This document shows, piece after piece, positions 21,947 through 32,780 of a stretch of 64,000 nt of DNA. Position numbers and translations under genes: made by a program. The stretch is from CALVGQ01 sp964369385 (GTDB lineage Bacteria; Bacillota_I; Bacilli_A; Erysipelotrichales; Erysipelotrichaceae), in contig CAYJEY010000002.1 of the NCBI GenBank assembly GCA_964369385.1, positions 1 to 64,000 on the forward strand, in the 5' to 3' direction. Below the pieces are notes generated by a model that ran no database searches, had not been told where the DNA came from, and was given only the letters and a program-made list of their open reading frames with translations. Each line of letters starts with the position of its first letter. Positions within the stretch are counted from its first letter, which is position 1.

Positions 21947-24900
21947 CTAGAGGCTTTCTTGTATTTCCTTATCTTCATCATTTTTATGCTCATTATTATA
22001 TGAAACATAAACAAATAAATCCAAGATTGCTAAGAATGCAAAGTAAATACTGTAGCGATCAAAAATCGTCATTGGTTGAGTAAAGTCTTGAGTAAAGATT
22101 AGGAACAACAATGTAACTATAAACAAGATAATTCCAAGGACACGATACATAACTAATCGTTTTACATTTGTCTTGTTTTCATCCTTTTCTTCCACATTCA
22201 CTTTTTCTATCTCTTCCTCATTTTCTTCTTCATCTTCTCGACGACGAAGTAGATATAGAACCATAAATCCGAATGTAATAATTGTCATAACTAAATCAAA
22301 TAGACTCCATGCGTTTCCCATCTTGATGAACTTCGTTGTAGATAATGGCACACCATTTTCTACAATGATTTCGGCACGATATGTATCACCATCTACTTTT
22401 GCAATGATTTCATGTGTTCCATCAGGCAGAGTAGCGATATAGTCAAGATCAAGTTCTAGTTCTCCCTTTTCGTTCACATGATAATCATCTGGTGTTAATT
22501 TATCATCACCTACAATAACCTCATCTACATCATCATTAGGAAGTGTAGGCACAATCACACCACTTGTCACACTATCACTTGTTGAAGTCGAAGTTGTACT
22601 CTCAGTACTACTACTTGACTCGCTAGCTGTAGAAGATGTCGTTGTTGTCGCAATGGATGGTCCTGGACGAGATGAACTCGCTGAGCTTGTTGTCTCTGGT
22701 GCTTCTCCACCCGCAGCTGTTGTCACCTGAGGGGTAGTTGTTGATGTCGATGGGTCAGGTTTCACTGTTACTATGATTGTCGTTTTCTCAGTGTATGTAT
22801 TCCCCTCATCATCTTCATAGGTTGCCTCAATTTCCAGCTCAAACTTGCCGCCTTCTTTTCCTGCATTCTTTATTTCCTCAAGTTGACTTTGATTCACTTT
22901 TAAATCAGTCACTGGGTCATTAGAACCTTTCAACCATGCATCAGTCTCACTTTTTTCTAATGCGCCTAGTTCATCTAAACTACTTGCATCTTTCCATTCA
23001 ATTTCAAAATCGTTAGCTTCAATTTCCACATCAGGAATACCAGGTTTTGGCTCAACCGTCACTTCAATCGTGATGATTGCTTCTAACTCGTTCTCAAACT
23101 CATCAATATAAGTAGACTTGAATGTTAATGGATACTTTCCTCCAGTTACAGGAGCATTGTTGATTTCTGTTAATTGATCTGCATCATATAGAATGATATG
23201 AGTAACTTCCTCTGATGTTTCCACCACTACTGACTCTACATTACTATTTAACTTAGAAATTAAAGAATTAAGTGTGTCTGCATCATCATATGGAATTGTA
23301 AAATCTTCTGCAAAGATTGCAATCGATAAATCTCCAGTTTTATTAATTTCAACTTGGGTTCCTTCTACTACAACCTTAACTGTAGTTTCTGCGGTTACTC
23401 CATCTTTTTGTGTTGTATACGTTTGATCATAAATACCACCTTGTTCTGGAGCATTTTTAATCTCTGTAATGTGAGTATCTTCTGCCTCAACATCTGTTTC
23501 TTCTTTGCTTTCTACTACATAACCGTTTGCATCCCCTCTGATAATTGAGTCGGACTCATTGTGACCTGCAAGTTCATCTTGTTTTAAGATGAATCCATTT
23601 GCTTCAATCGCTAAGTCATTTCCATCAGGTAGAACTTCTGGTTCTGGTGTAGTCGTTCCTTTTACAACTACTAATATTTCTCTTTCCACAGTCGCTCCCG
23701 TACTATCTTTCGCAACTAATGTTACAGGAACAATACCACCTTCTTTACCAACTGCTTGAATCTTCTCTAAATCTTCTTGTGAAATTGTAGGATTTAGCTT
23801 TTCTCCTGTTACACGATTCCAAGCTTCTGATCCTGCATTGGCCACAACATCTTCAATAGTAATTGTATTTTTTTCATGGTTTTCGATTGTGAATCCCTCT
23901 CCAGTAATCACAAGCTCTTTTTCTGGATTAACTGTTACTTGATCTTGTGGTAATACTTTTGCAGTATAAGATAGATCCTCTTTATTTGAAGAAATAATTG
24001 TAGGATTTACAATCTCTTCCTCTGTATCTCCTGTCTTATACCACCCGACAAATACAAGTTCTTCCTCTGTTGTTACTTTTGGTGTTGATGTTACTGCTTC
24101 GCCAAATGGAACAAATTGTTCTTTGGTTTGCACACCACCTTCAAGTACACCATCTAAATCATCAATAATAAATGTTGTCATGTAATTAGCTGGTTTTGCA
24201 TGTGCTTCTACATAGATTGTTGTCCCTGGATTAAATTCTAATCCAGTATTTTTTATTGAATCTAAGTTATCTACAAATATTTCTTCACCATCGGATTCTA
24301 GATAAACTGGGTTCTTTGTAACTTCATCAATAATGTAGAACTTCCACCCCTCAATACTATTACGATCTGTATCTACAACCTCAGCACTAACATCCGTTGC
24401 TAATGGTTTTATCGTAGTTGCGTCTTCCTCACGTGTTACCCATTCAGAAATTTCTTCTCCCGCGGTTACACCAACCTTAGATACATCTACTCGATCATCT
24501 GCCGCAACATAAATGAATTTCATTTGTTCTTTATCTGCAATACCATCTGATCCTTCACCACCGTTATTATCTGGTGTGAATACTGCCGTAAACGTTTCAT
24601 GATCTGTAATTCCTTGATTATAAAGTTCATTAGGAGTAATTTCATTCCCTTTATCGTCTTGCCACATATCAAATACAAAGCCATCTTTATTTGTAACTGT
24701 TGGGAAAGTGGCTCCACTAGCTCCTTTTTCAAAAGACGAGATAACTGAATCTCCACTTCCTGCTTCAAATCCAGGATTTGTATCATCGATTGTACCATTA
24801 CCATCTGTTACGAATGTCAATTGATATGATATTTTTGTATGCTTCACCTCAAATACCACAACCCCTGGTCCAGGAACTGCAATAGCTCCACCAATATTGT

Positions 24901-27900
24901 CTATTTTTATCGTTCCAGATGTACTATCTGATGAAATATTAAACACAATATCTGATGCAGCAATTCCTGTTTTTAACACAGCGACATTCGCAGTGTTAAC
25001 TCCACTTGCTTTATTGTATACTTCTACAACTTCAAACTCTGTAGAAGATTCTGCTTTATCTACTGTAAAGTAATGAGCAATAATCGACTGCACTTCATAA
25101 CCTGCATTTGATTTAAATCCTACAGCACCGTCATAGTAATGATCATCTACTGCGAATTCTCTAAAATCAATATCTGGCGCAAAAGCAGTATAATTCGTAA
25201 GATCTGATTCCACAAAGTTAGTGTATTCATCATCCGTTTCTAGTCGTTTACTTGCAATTGTACCAAAACCATCTTGAATAATTGCAATTCCAGGTTTTGG
25301 TATGAACACAGCTTTAAACACAACATCCCCGGTAATTGTTAGATCCCTTGGATTCTCTACTTGTCCTATAACTTCTCCATCCGCTGAATCCATTGTATAA
25401 TTCCAGTACCCTACTTCATATAACTTAGCTATATCTGTATTACTCGTTAGTTGATGGCTTGGTATCTCAATCGTTGTATCTGCTATCCTTGTCAAATACT
25501 CTACTTTTTGGTCCTTCAGATGCTCAGCAGTCCAAGAAATGGTATTTCCATTACTATCTGCATGGGTATCACCTACTGCTCCTTCAACCGTGAAGTTAAC
25601 ATTGAACTCTTTTTTTGAGTACTGTGGTTGTAGTGTTGTTTCCTCTAAGAAGACATGCTTCTTTAAATCCTCATCTGTTTTGAATAAGATTGTAGATGAA
25701 TCTTCTGGGTCTGCCCAACCTTCAAAATTGTACCCATATGCTTCATCACTACGATTTGTTGTAGTTTCATCTTTTAAATCTTCATCACTTAGTGATGATC
25801 CTTTTGGAATTTCAACTGTTTCATCATATTTACTTGCTTGACCTTCAGTGTTTTTTACAAAATGTACTGAAATTTCTTCCGCATTAAAATTAATTTGATA
25901 ACGATAAATCTTAACCCCTGACGAATGATACGCACTTGATACACTTTCACGTGTCAAATACGTAGATACTGATGTATATGTATCATATGTTCGAGTAAAG
26001 TTTTCAAAACTATAGTACTCATCCGTAAAAATCTCCGGAATTTCATCTAATTCTAATTCAACATTTTTGTTTTCATTCCAATAATTCGGATTCAACTCAG
26101 GGTCTGGATATTCTGGTGTTGGCTCATTGTTGTAATACTTTGTTTTCACAAAGACAAACTTCTCACCGTCGGCATCAATCGTTTCTCCATTTAATGTCGC
26201 GCTTCCACCTTCAGTTAAAATGAATTCAAATGTTTGTTGGTATTTATCTGGGATACCATCAGATCCTGGAACTCCAGGATTATCTTTATCCACAACATCG
26301 ATTTCAAACACAGGGTAGAAAATATCATTTCTTGTCACCTTACTATTATAACTAGTTCCTTCAAATATAGGATTTAAATACTTCATAGAATTCGATGGAT
26401 TACTATTTATTACTGTATTTTTTCGCCATCCATCAAATGCATAGCCATCTGGTGCAACAATTTCTGGGGCTCTTCCGCTTTCAATATATCCTGTCATGCT
26501 TGTTGGTGTACTAATTGACATCATTTCAACTCTTAGTTCATCGGTATTGCTATCCGCCCATGTCCCTGTGATTGCAGTTGTCTGATTTGTAGACAAACTA
26601 AAATAGACCTTAGCTTCTTCGTATACTTGATATGTCGATGTCACTTCAATGTCTTCATTAAAGAAGTTCTTTGCACTTGTCGTACTGTTCTTTGACTCTA
26701 CATTACTACCATTATAGGTATTTTTGTTACCAGTGAGTTCAACATGAAATGCTTTTTCATCCACATAGTCAGTCGTTTTGCTCGCAAATTCTTCTCCATT
26801 TTCTAACTCATAAAGACTACCAGCAGTATTAAAAGAACCTGTTCCTTCAAGGTAGACTTCAAAGTCAATTGTTTTATCCACGTATGTAATAACATTCGAT
26901 AAGGATGTTGTAATCTTAGGATTTTGATATAAACCAATATCCACTTGTTGATTTACAATTTCTTCATCTGTTACATAAATTGTACCCCCACCACTTGTAG
27001 CTTCATTTACTGTATTTTCAAATCCAGTAGTATCCGCATAAAAAGTAACTCCGACTGTATTTTTACCATTCTCACGAGGGTAATTGTTATTTGCAGACTT
27101 GTCATCATGTTTATCACCTGGAACAGTAATACGATATTTATCCCATAGGTTCATTCCTTCTAAATCAAAAATAATTTCATACGCTGCTCTTACCGTCGTA
27201 CCACCCTTTGGTTGTATTAAAATAGAATATTTACCTGCAACTTCATCATATGTAACATACTCCATTTTAGTATACGTATCTGTGTTAATCTTTTGAATAA
27301 ATTGAATATTATCTTTTGTAATAGAATCAGAGAATCCCTCCCCCTTTTCAGCGCTAAATATTCCATCTGGATCCGCTGTTAAGTTTTCCTCGAAAATGAT
27401 TCCACCTAACTCATACCAATTGAAGATAAATTTACCAAAATTATTAGCATATCCATGCACAATCAGTGTTCTACCCTCTGTTACTTTGTATTCCGTAAAC
27501 TTTGACTCTGCAGTCGCTATTGTTTCTGTTTTATGATTAAGCAAATACATGTCTTCTTCAAGTGCGGTTAGTTTCAACTCGACTTCAAGTGAACTTCTCG
27601 CTTCAATGTTATCAATTATAATCAATACATACTCAGCAGTTTCTTCAGTTGTTGCTGCGGTACCATTGTACTCGATTTCTGTCATACTATCGGTAAAGCT
27701 AAAGTCACTGAAGTATTGCACACTATATTCATTTTCTTCAATTCCTTCAATGCTAATTGAATCTTTTGTTAATGTTCTGATATATACATCATTGTTTGCT
27801 GTGACTGCTGTATTCTCATGATTATTGATTGTATATGATTCACCTTCTCTTGGCAGACGTATCACTAAGTGATAGCCCGAATAAGAATTTTCTATGGTTG

Positions 27901-30900
27901 TAATATCTGTTGATAGCACCAAGTCTTCAAACTCATTTGCTGTATATTGCACACCATTATATAGTCTTGTAGATACTCCTGTTGTATCTTTACCTGTTAG
28001 TAAAACAATTGATTCTGATGCATTTGCTGCTACCTGAATAGTTGCACTTACATCGATTGGTACTAAGCGATCGGCTATATTACTTATCCCCGTACTTGCA
28101 GTTAACCCAAATACATCATCTTCCGCTATATCTACAACCTTTGACTTATTAATCGTAATGTAAGGAAGCTCATCTGCTTTAGCTGTTGTCATCATCTCAA
28201 TATCCATATATCCACTTAAAAAGAATGGATACTCTTCTTCAACCTGAGCACTCGGTTTAGCCAATATTGAATTTGGTGGTATTTCTATTGTATCAAATCC
28301 AATAGACGTTCCCTGAATTTTTGCAGTTAGTCCTGCTAAATCATATACTAAATATGTTTTGTCATCTGGTCCTAGCTTCTCTACACTCATCCGTGGCATA
28401 TCACCTACATATGTATAATAAAGTGTGTTTAATTCAAGATATACCTTCGTCCCTTCAGGATATGTATATGCGCCTTCTACATCCAGTGCATCTTGAGGAT
28501 TAATTGCAGATATAGACTTTGAGTAATCTTCTCGTTCTACCGGAAGTGGAATTTCAACAATTCCATCATATACATCATTTCTTGCTATTGACTGTACTCC
28601 CACATAAGAAAGTTTGTTGTCACTAGCTTTTAGAATGTCTAATTCCGTCGTATATGTGAATTTAAATTCACTCGATGATTTCAACAATGAATTTGTTGTA
28701 ATATTTGCGATTCCTTCACCCTCTGCACTACCTGCCGAAGAAAACACAAATGAGTAAGATTCATTTTCTACTCTTTCCCCGCTTGGAGTATCACGATGCT
28801 CAGATAAATAGTAATGTAATATATCGTTCCTTGGTACTCCAGTTGCAGAATTCATTCTAAATCCATCAGTTCTAAATGTAATTGATGTTAAAAACTCATC
28901 TTCTTGAAGTGGAAGTTGTCCACTTGTAATCCCAGTCATATCAAACGTTCTCACCTCTGACACTTTTGTTGTTGTATATTCAATCCATTGATTTCCATAG
29001 AATGAATATCTTTTTGATAAAGCAGATGCATATTGTAACCAAATATTGCCATTCAACTGGTTTATAAACTGTTCACTTGCTTCTAATTCAATCGATACAT
29101 CTTGATATATAATGGATGTTAATTGATGACCATCCGCCACATTGTTATTGTGAGTTTGAACACCTAAAACTACTCTTGACTCAGCTCCCTTATAATAGTC
29201 ATTATTTCCTGATAAGAAATATGGTGGATTTGATTTATTTTGATAATAGTTTGTGGCAACGACGTGAAGGTTGTCTACACCTTCGTTATATTCCCACATT
29301 ACTTCATGTGTTGTAAGAATCTCATCTGTTGTTGCATCTTTCACTTCAAATGCTGTTTTGATCCATGGGGCATCGACGTGTCCTGAAGGATTTGAAAACT
29401 TCCCAGTGAAACGATATTCTGCTAAATAACCAGCTCCAATAAAGCTATCCACAAGCCCTCGCTCCCCAATTTGAAGCTCAATACGATCTACTGCAGATCC
29501 TGAACTATTGTTCACTAAAGAAGCATCTATACTATTTCCGAATGTTTGACGTACTACACTTGTATCATCATCATACCAAATTGTATATGCAGTATATTCT
29601 TCTTCCTCGTTATCAAACTTAAATGACTCAGGAGCAAAATATTCTGGAATTGCAATAGATACAATCTGATTCGCATAAGTTTTTGCCGCAACGTTACCTC
29701 GTACATCCTCTTCGCTTACTTTAATTTCGACTTCAAATCCATACTCAATATCATCGTCATCTCCAATATTTACACGAAGTGGGTTGATCATTGTTAGTTC
29801 TGTTCTGTCTTCAAACGTAAATTCCGGAACTACAACCTTAAAGTTCCCTAAATTTTGTATTTGTTGAACAACCTCATATGTTCCATCATCCTTCTTTACA
29901 ACTTGATCGTAGGTCACGATAATGTCATCCCCTACATACTCTCCACTCGCAAAATTCTCAAGTGAGATATATGAGAATAGTCCAACTTGATCACTTTCAT
30001 AGTTTCTACCTACTGCATTATATGCCATCACATATGAATATCTTGAATCATCCATCGGTGCTGATGCAACTAGGCGTTCAGCATCTTCTTTTGACATTTC
30101 AGTAAATTGTGGTGCATATCCAGTATAGTGTTTTACAATATATTGAGAATTTGATATTAATGATGTTCCGCCAATATAACTATTTGCCCCTTTTGAACCT
30201 GCATAATAAAAATCCATGTAAGTTCCACGGCGCTCTTCTGGTGTTGTTTCTAACACGGTATATTTACCACCACTTGACCCTGCAGTTATCCCATAAGGGT
30301 AAGGAAATTCTATACTAAAATTGTTAGCAGGTGCACTTTCCTGGTCACTAAAATAGAAATTGAAAAAGTCAAAATCTCCATTATTTTCATAAGTCGATGG
30401 ATCACCAAACATAACCCGAGCATCAGAGTTAAGATAAAAAATATTCTTTGTTTCATCTGTTGCATCTGCAAATGTCGCTAAATCTACAATTGTATTTAGA
30501 TCTACAATTGGTTTAGAAATTTCATGGGCATACGAGCTCCCTGCTGTATGAAGAGCATCTGGTACAAACAAGTTACCTTCTTGTTGATCACGGTCTAAAA
30601 TATGTTCAATTTCAATATTTGATGTTGGATCAGAACTATCACTCAGACTAAACCCCATTCTAGCATTTGGTGATTGAAGTAACATATTCCCAATCGCCGC
30701 TGCAGGTGTCCCAAGTTCGTTGTGATAAGTTGTTTCTTTGTTATTTTCATCATAACCAATTGTTATTGTAATAATAATGCCCCCGGCATCAATCATTTTA
30801 TTATCTAGTGTATAAACAAGCTTTGTATCTCCCTGTAGTTCAATACTTTTCATACCTGGTTGTAGAGATGAATCATACGTCTCAATTTTAAAAGGATAAG

Positions 30901-31444
30901 CATCTCCAATTGAATACGGATCAATATCTAATGTCAAGGTACGGTCATTTGTTGCCCCATCACTAAGATTTTTTTTAATCACAAAAGAATATGTATAAGT
31001 TCCTGTATAATTTACATAGTCCCAAATATCTTCATCTACATCATCCTCTGGATTTGAGTCGAAAGGAATGTTAGATGTGATTAAAGCGATTAGATTCTTA
31101 TCTACTAACGCATCCTCAAGTGAAAATGTCGAAGGGGTATCCAAGCGCAAACTTTGTGTCGTTGTGCTTTCTGTTGTTTTCTCTTCGCTTGTTGTTTTCT
31201 CTTCACTTGTTGTCGTAGTAGTTGTATCTACCGTTTGTGATGTTTGTCCATCAGTCGAAATATCATCACTTTTTGTCGTTTCTTCTCCACTAGATGATGA
31301 CTCATTCGATGTGGTAGTTTGGCCTTCACTTGTTGTCACTTGTTCGGTAGTGTTTTCATTAGTTGTTGAATTTGCTAATGCAGAAAAATCAACTAAGTTG
31401 AAAACGAGTAGAACACTCAATAGAGTAACTAAAATCTTCTTCAT
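21947..31444 (-). CDS. giant surface protein (3165 aa) with B-repeats, Ig-like repeats and a triple-membrane-segment C-terminus
   Basis: Residues 1-24 are a signal peptide whose core (VFNLVD) resembles that of the 5788-aa protein (IFTLVD). Residues 25-108 are Ser/Thr/Glu-rich. A large beta-rich region follows to about 1650. InlB B-repeat-like (Flg_new) units with the G-x-x-F-x-G/M-W signature are centred near 1673, 1905, 2255 and 2466. Four tandem units of about 90-100 aa, resembling bacterial Ig-like adhesin domains, start near 2503, 2608, 2705 and 2805. A Ser/Thr linker (about 2900-2960) leads to an X2-like domain (2965-3030). The C-terminus holds three hydrophobic helices near 3046-3066, 3097-3118 and 3131-3149 and no sorting signal. 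The last 200 residues match those of the 1110-aa protein at 45657-48989. The ATG has a GAGAGGG ribosome binding site. Binding target unknown. Confidence 0.9.
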   Translation of the reverse strand: MKKILVTLLSVLLVFNLVDFSALANSTTNENTTEQVTTSEGQTTTSNESSSSGEETTKSDDISTDGQTSQTVDTTTTTTSEEKTTSEEKTTESTTTQSLRLDTPSTFSLEDALVDKNLIALITSNIPFDSNPEDDVDEDIWDYVNYTGTYTYSFVIKKNLSDGATNDRTLTLDIDPYSIGDAYPFKIETYDSSLQPGMKSIELQGDTKLVYTLDNKMIDAGGIIITITIGYDENNKETTYHNELGTPAAAIGNMLLQSPNARMGFSLSDSSDPTSNIEIEHILDRDQQEGNLFVPDALHTAGSSYAHEISKPIVDLNTIVDLATFADATDETKNIFYLNSDARVMFGDPSTYENNGDFDFFNFYFSDQESAPANNFSIEFPYPYGITAGSSGGKYTVLETTPEERRGTYMDFYYAGSKGANSYIGGTSLISNSQYIVKHYTGYAPQFTEMSKEDAERLVASAPMDDSRYSYVMAYNAVGRNYESDQVGLFSYISLENFASGEYVGDDIIVTYDQVVKKDDGTYEVVQQIQNLGNFKVVVPEFTFEDRTELTMINPLRVNIGDDDDIEYGFEVEIKVSEEDVRGNVAAKTYANQIVSIAIPEYFAPESFKFDNEEEEYTAYTIWYDDDTSVVRQTFGNSIDASLVNNSSGSAVDRIELQIGERGLVDSFIGAGYLAEYRFTGKFSNPSGHVDAPWIKTAFEVKDATTDEILTTHEVMWEYNEGVDNLHVVATNYYQNKSNPPYFLSGNNDYYKGAESRVVLGVQTHNNNVADGHQLTSIIYQDVSIELEASEQFINQLNGNIWLQYASALSKRYSFYGNQWIEYTTTKVSEVRTFDMTGITSGQLPLQEDEFLTSITFRTDGFRMNSATGVPRNDILHYYLSEHRDTPSGERVENESYSFVFSSAGSAEGEGIANITTNSLLKSSSEFKFTYTTELDILKASDNKLSYVGVQSIARNDVYDGIVEIPLPVEREDYSKSISAINPQDALDVEGAYTYPEGTKVYLELNTLYYTYVGDMPRMSVEKLGPDDKTYLVYDLAGLTAKIQGTSIGFDTIEIPPNSILAKPSAQVEEEYPFFLSGYMDIEMMTTAKADELPYITINKSKVVDIAEDDVFGLTASTGISNIADRLVPIDVSATIQVAANASESIVLLTGKDTTGVSTRLYNGVQYTANEFEDLVLSTDITTIENSYSGYHLVIRLPREGESYTINNHENTAVTANNDVYIRTLTKDSISIEGIEENEYSVQYFSDFSFTDSMTEIEYNGTAATTEETAEYVLIIIDNIEARSSLEVELKLTALEEDMYLLNHKTETIATAESKFTEYKVTEGRTLIVHGYANNFGKFIFNWYELGGIIFEENLTADPDGIFSAEKGEGFSDSITKDNIQFIQKINTDTYTKMEYVTYDEVAGKYSILIQPKGGTTVRAAYEIIFDLEGMNLWDKYRITVPGDKHDDKSANNNYPRENGKNTVGVTFYADTTGFENTVNEATSGGGTIYVTDEEIVNQQVDIGLYQNPKITTSLSNVITYVDKTIDFEVYLEGTGSFNTAGSLYELENGEEFASKTTDYVDEKAFHVELTGNKNTYNGSNVESKNSTTSAKNFFNEDIEVTSTYQVYEEAKVYFSLSTNQTTAITGTWADSNTDELRVEMMSISTPTSMTGYIESGRAPEIVAPDGYAFDGWRKNTVINSNPSNSMKYLNPIFEGTSYNSKVTRNDIFYPVFEIDVVDKDNPGVPGSDGIPDKYQQTFEFILTEGGSATLNGETIDADGEKFVFVKTKYYNNEPTPEYPDPELNPNYWNENKNVELELDEIPEIFTDEYYSFENFTRTYDTYTSVSTYLTRESVSSAYHSSGVKIYRYQINFNAEEISVHFVKNTEGQASKYDETVEIPKGSSLSDEDLKDETTTNRSDEAYGYNFEGWADPEDSSTILFKTDEDLKKHVFLEETTLQPQYSKKEFNVNFTVEGAVGDTHADSNGNTISWTAEHLKDQKVEYLTRIADTTIEIPSHQLTSNTDIAKLYEVGYWNYTMDSADGEVIGQVENPRDLTITGDVVFKAVFIPKPGIAIIQDGFGTIASKRLETDDEYTNFVESDLTNYTAFAPDIDFREFAVDDHYYDGAVGFKSNAGYEVQSIIAHYFTVDKAESSTEFEVVEVYNKASGVNTANVAVLKTGIAASDIVFNISSDSTSGTIKIDNIGGAIAVPGPGVVVFEVKHTKISYQLTFVTDGNGTIDDTNPGFEAGSGDSVISSFEKGASGATFPTVTNKDGFVFDMWQDDKGNEITPNELYNQGITDHETFTAVFTPDNNGGEGSDGIADKEQMKFIYVAADDRVDVSKVGVTAGEEISEWVTREEDATTIKPLATDVSAEVVDTDRNSIEGWKFYIIDEVTKNPVYLESDGEEIFVDNLDSIKNTGLEFNPGTTIYVEAHAKPANYMTTFIIDDLDGVLEGGVQTKEQFVPFGEAVTSTPKVTTEEELVFVGWYKTGDTEEEIVNPTIISSNKEDLSYTAKVLPQDQVTVNPEKELVITGEGFTIENHEKNTITIEDVVANAGSEAWNRVTGEKLNPTISQEDLEKIQAVGKEGGIVPVTLVAKDSTGATVEREILVVVKGTTTPEPEVLPDGNDLAIEANGFILKQDELAGHNESDSIIRGDANGYVVESKEETDVEAEDTHITEIKNAPEQGGIYDQTYTTQKDGVTAETTVKVVVEGTQVEINKTGDLSIAIFAEDFTIPYDDADTLNSLISKLNSNVESVVVETSEEVTHIILYDADQLTEINNAPVTGGKYPLTFKSTYIDEFENELEAIITIEVTVEPKPGIPDVEIEANDFEIEWKDASSLDELGALEKSETDAWLKGSNDPVTDLKVNQSQLEEIKNAGKEGGKFELEIEATYEDDEGNTYTEKTTIIVTVKPDPSTSTTTPQVTTAAGGEAPETTSSASSSRPGPSIATTTTSSTASESSSSTESTTSTSTSDSVTSGVIVPTLPNDDVDEVIVGDDKLTPDDYHVNEKGELELDLDYIATLPDGTHEIIAKVDGDTYRAEIIVENGVPLSTTKFIKMGNAWSLFDLVMTIITFGFMVLYLLRRREDEEENEEEIEKVNVEEKDENKTNVKRLVMYRVLGIILFIVTLLFLIFTQDFTQPMTIFDRYSIYFAFLAILDLFVYVSYNNEHKNDEDKEIQESL

Positions 31445-31457
31445 AAATTCCCTCTCT

Positions 31458-31473
31458 TAATTATATATAATTA
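31458..31473. repeat. 16-bp AT-only palindrome in leader of second giant gene
   Basis: TAATTATATATAATTA is a perfect palindrome between the promoter and the ribosome binding site of the 3165-aa protein gene. Being pure A/T in AT-rich DNA, it may be chance. Confidence 0.4.
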
Positions 31474-31512
31474 TGTTATTTTGTATGTTTTTTCTGATGT
31501 AACTTCAATTGA

Positions 31513-31541
31513 ATTATAGCGCTATTATTTATTTTTGTATA
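31513..31541 (-). promoter_or_regulatory. candidate promoter of second giant gene with palindrome over the -10
   Basis: Minus strand: TATACA (31536-31541), 17-nt spacer, TATAAT (31513-31518). The perfect 10-bp palindrome ATAGCGCTAT (31516-31525) overlaps the -10 box and could be an operator. An alternative pair, TTGAAA-17-AATAAT, lies slightly upstream, so the exact promoter is uncertain. Confidence 0.5.
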
Positions 31542-31594
31542 TCGTTTTTCAATAAATAAAAACAAATATTTATTTATTATATTAAACAAAAAAA

Positions 31595-31608
31595 GAGCTT
31601 AAAAGCTC
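31595..31608 (-). terminator. terminator of pilus-like operon
   Basis: On the minus strand GAGCTTTTAAGCTC forms a 5-6 bp hairpin that includes the BTAD gene stop codon and is followed directly by seven T residues. Confidence 0.7.
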
Positions 31609-32765
31609 CCATCTTGTAGTGTTACAACATTCTTCACAGAAAAAGATACATTTGACTTCTCATTTGGCATTTTTCCTAAGAATCGTTGGTGAATTCGATC
31701 AACAACGCGGTTTACTGTTACTTCATTACTTAAATTTAATATGATTGCATATTGCGAACCACTCATCTTAGTATAAACATCATTGCTACGAAGAGAATTA
31801 TCAATAATCTTGATTAAAACTTGCATTACAGTTTGAAGTTCTACACAGCTATCTGATACATTAATGACCAATAAGAATTTTTGTTTATTGTCACGTTGTG
31901 AATTACGAATCTCATACTGCACAATGCTTTTAAAGGCTTGATAATCACAATAATATGGACCACTTACATCTGTTCCCTCATACATCTCTTCAATGTATTC
32001 TTGAACGTCCATTGGCTCATTCTTCTGTTTATCTGAAATTACAATGTTAAACAATGCTTTTTTCTCTATTTGAAGTTCAAAGCCCATTTCTCTAAAGAAT
32101 TGTTTTGAGATATTCTCATAAAAAGATAATGCTACATTGTACTGCTTATTCGCAATCAAAGATTTAACATAGATATAGATAATTTCTTCAACATATGGAT
32201 CTACTGCAAACGCACGCTTACAAATTGCACTCGCATCATCATAATTTTTATTATCAAATACAAATCGACAATATTGCTCAGCTGCTTGGATATACATCGA
32301 TTTGTAATAATTACGGTCCATAATTACCCAGTCCGCACTTAAATTACATAAAAATGAATCTGCATAAAGAGCTATCGCCTCTTGGTAATAGTTCATATTT
32401 TTTTCTTCTTTTGCTTGGAAAATATAATTTTCAAACTGCTCTACATCTAAAGTTGCTTCAATTTCTTCATTGAAGATATACCCCTTTTTAGAAGTTACAA
32501 CCCATTCATATTCATTTAATATAGGAATATCTTTAATAATATTACGCAATCTAAAAATAGATACTTTCAATGCATTTGTAGGATTCTCACTATCCGACCA
32601 AAGTGCATCTATCAACATTTCTTTACTTAAAGTTTGGTTGCGGTTGCTTGCGACAATCGCAAATAAAGTAGATAACTGCTTTCCCAGTTTCCCTTCTAAA
32701 TCAATCTCCGTTTCACCAATTGTGATACGTAAATTTCCAAACAGATGAATTTTAATCTTACTCAC
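31599..32765 (-). CDS. BTAD (SARP-like) transcriptional regulator with degenerate GGDEF-like C-terminus
   Basis: A 388-aa regulator. Residues 1-95 form an OmpR/SARP-type winged helix (LFGNLRI start, then ALKVSIFRLRNIIKD as the likely recognition region). Residues about 105-250 form a bacterial transcriptional activation domain (BTAD) of helical repeats. Residues about 285-375 resemble a nucleotide-cyclase/GGDEF fold in which the signature has decayed to MSGSQYAII (334-342), so diguanylate cyclase activity is not expected. The start is GTG, with an AGAGGGGG ribosome binding site. It is the last gene of the pilus-like operon, 15 nt after pilT. BTAD proteins usually activate transcription from direct repeats. 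A role on this operon and on other surface genes is inferred from position and from the shared repeats upstream of 37477 and 49100. Confidence 0.8.
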   Translation of the reverse strand: MSKIKIHLFGNLRITIGETEIDLEGKLGKQLSTLFAIVASNRNQTLSKEMLIDALWSDSENPTNALKVSIFRLRNIIKDIPILNEYEWVVTSKKGYIFNEEIEATLDVEQFENYIFQAKEEKNMNYYQEAIALYADSFLCNLSADWVIMDRNYYKSMYIQAAEQYCRFVFDNKNYDDASAICKRAFAVDPYVEEIIYIYVKSLIANKQYNVALSFYENISKQFFREMGFELQIEKKALFNIVISDKQKNEPMDVQEYIEEMYEGTDVSGPYYCDYQAFKSIVQYEIRNSQRDNKQKFLLVINVSDSCVELQTVMQVLIKIIDNSLRSNDVYTKMSGSQYAIILNLSNEVTVNRVVDRIHQRFLGKMPNEKSNVSFSVKNVVTLQDGSF

Positions 32766-32780
32766 TTGTGTATCCCCCTC

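Noticed and set aside
22515..22560. LPNDD in the second giant protein (and at about 46230-46265 in the third) as a sortase signal
   Set aside because: It lacks the Thr-Gly pair and is followed by an about 60-residue folded domain before any membrane helix.
3545..31444. Many open frames of 60-130 codons antisense to the two giant genes
   Set aside because: They are frame shadows of long low-stop genes, have no ribosome binding sites and give low-complexity products.
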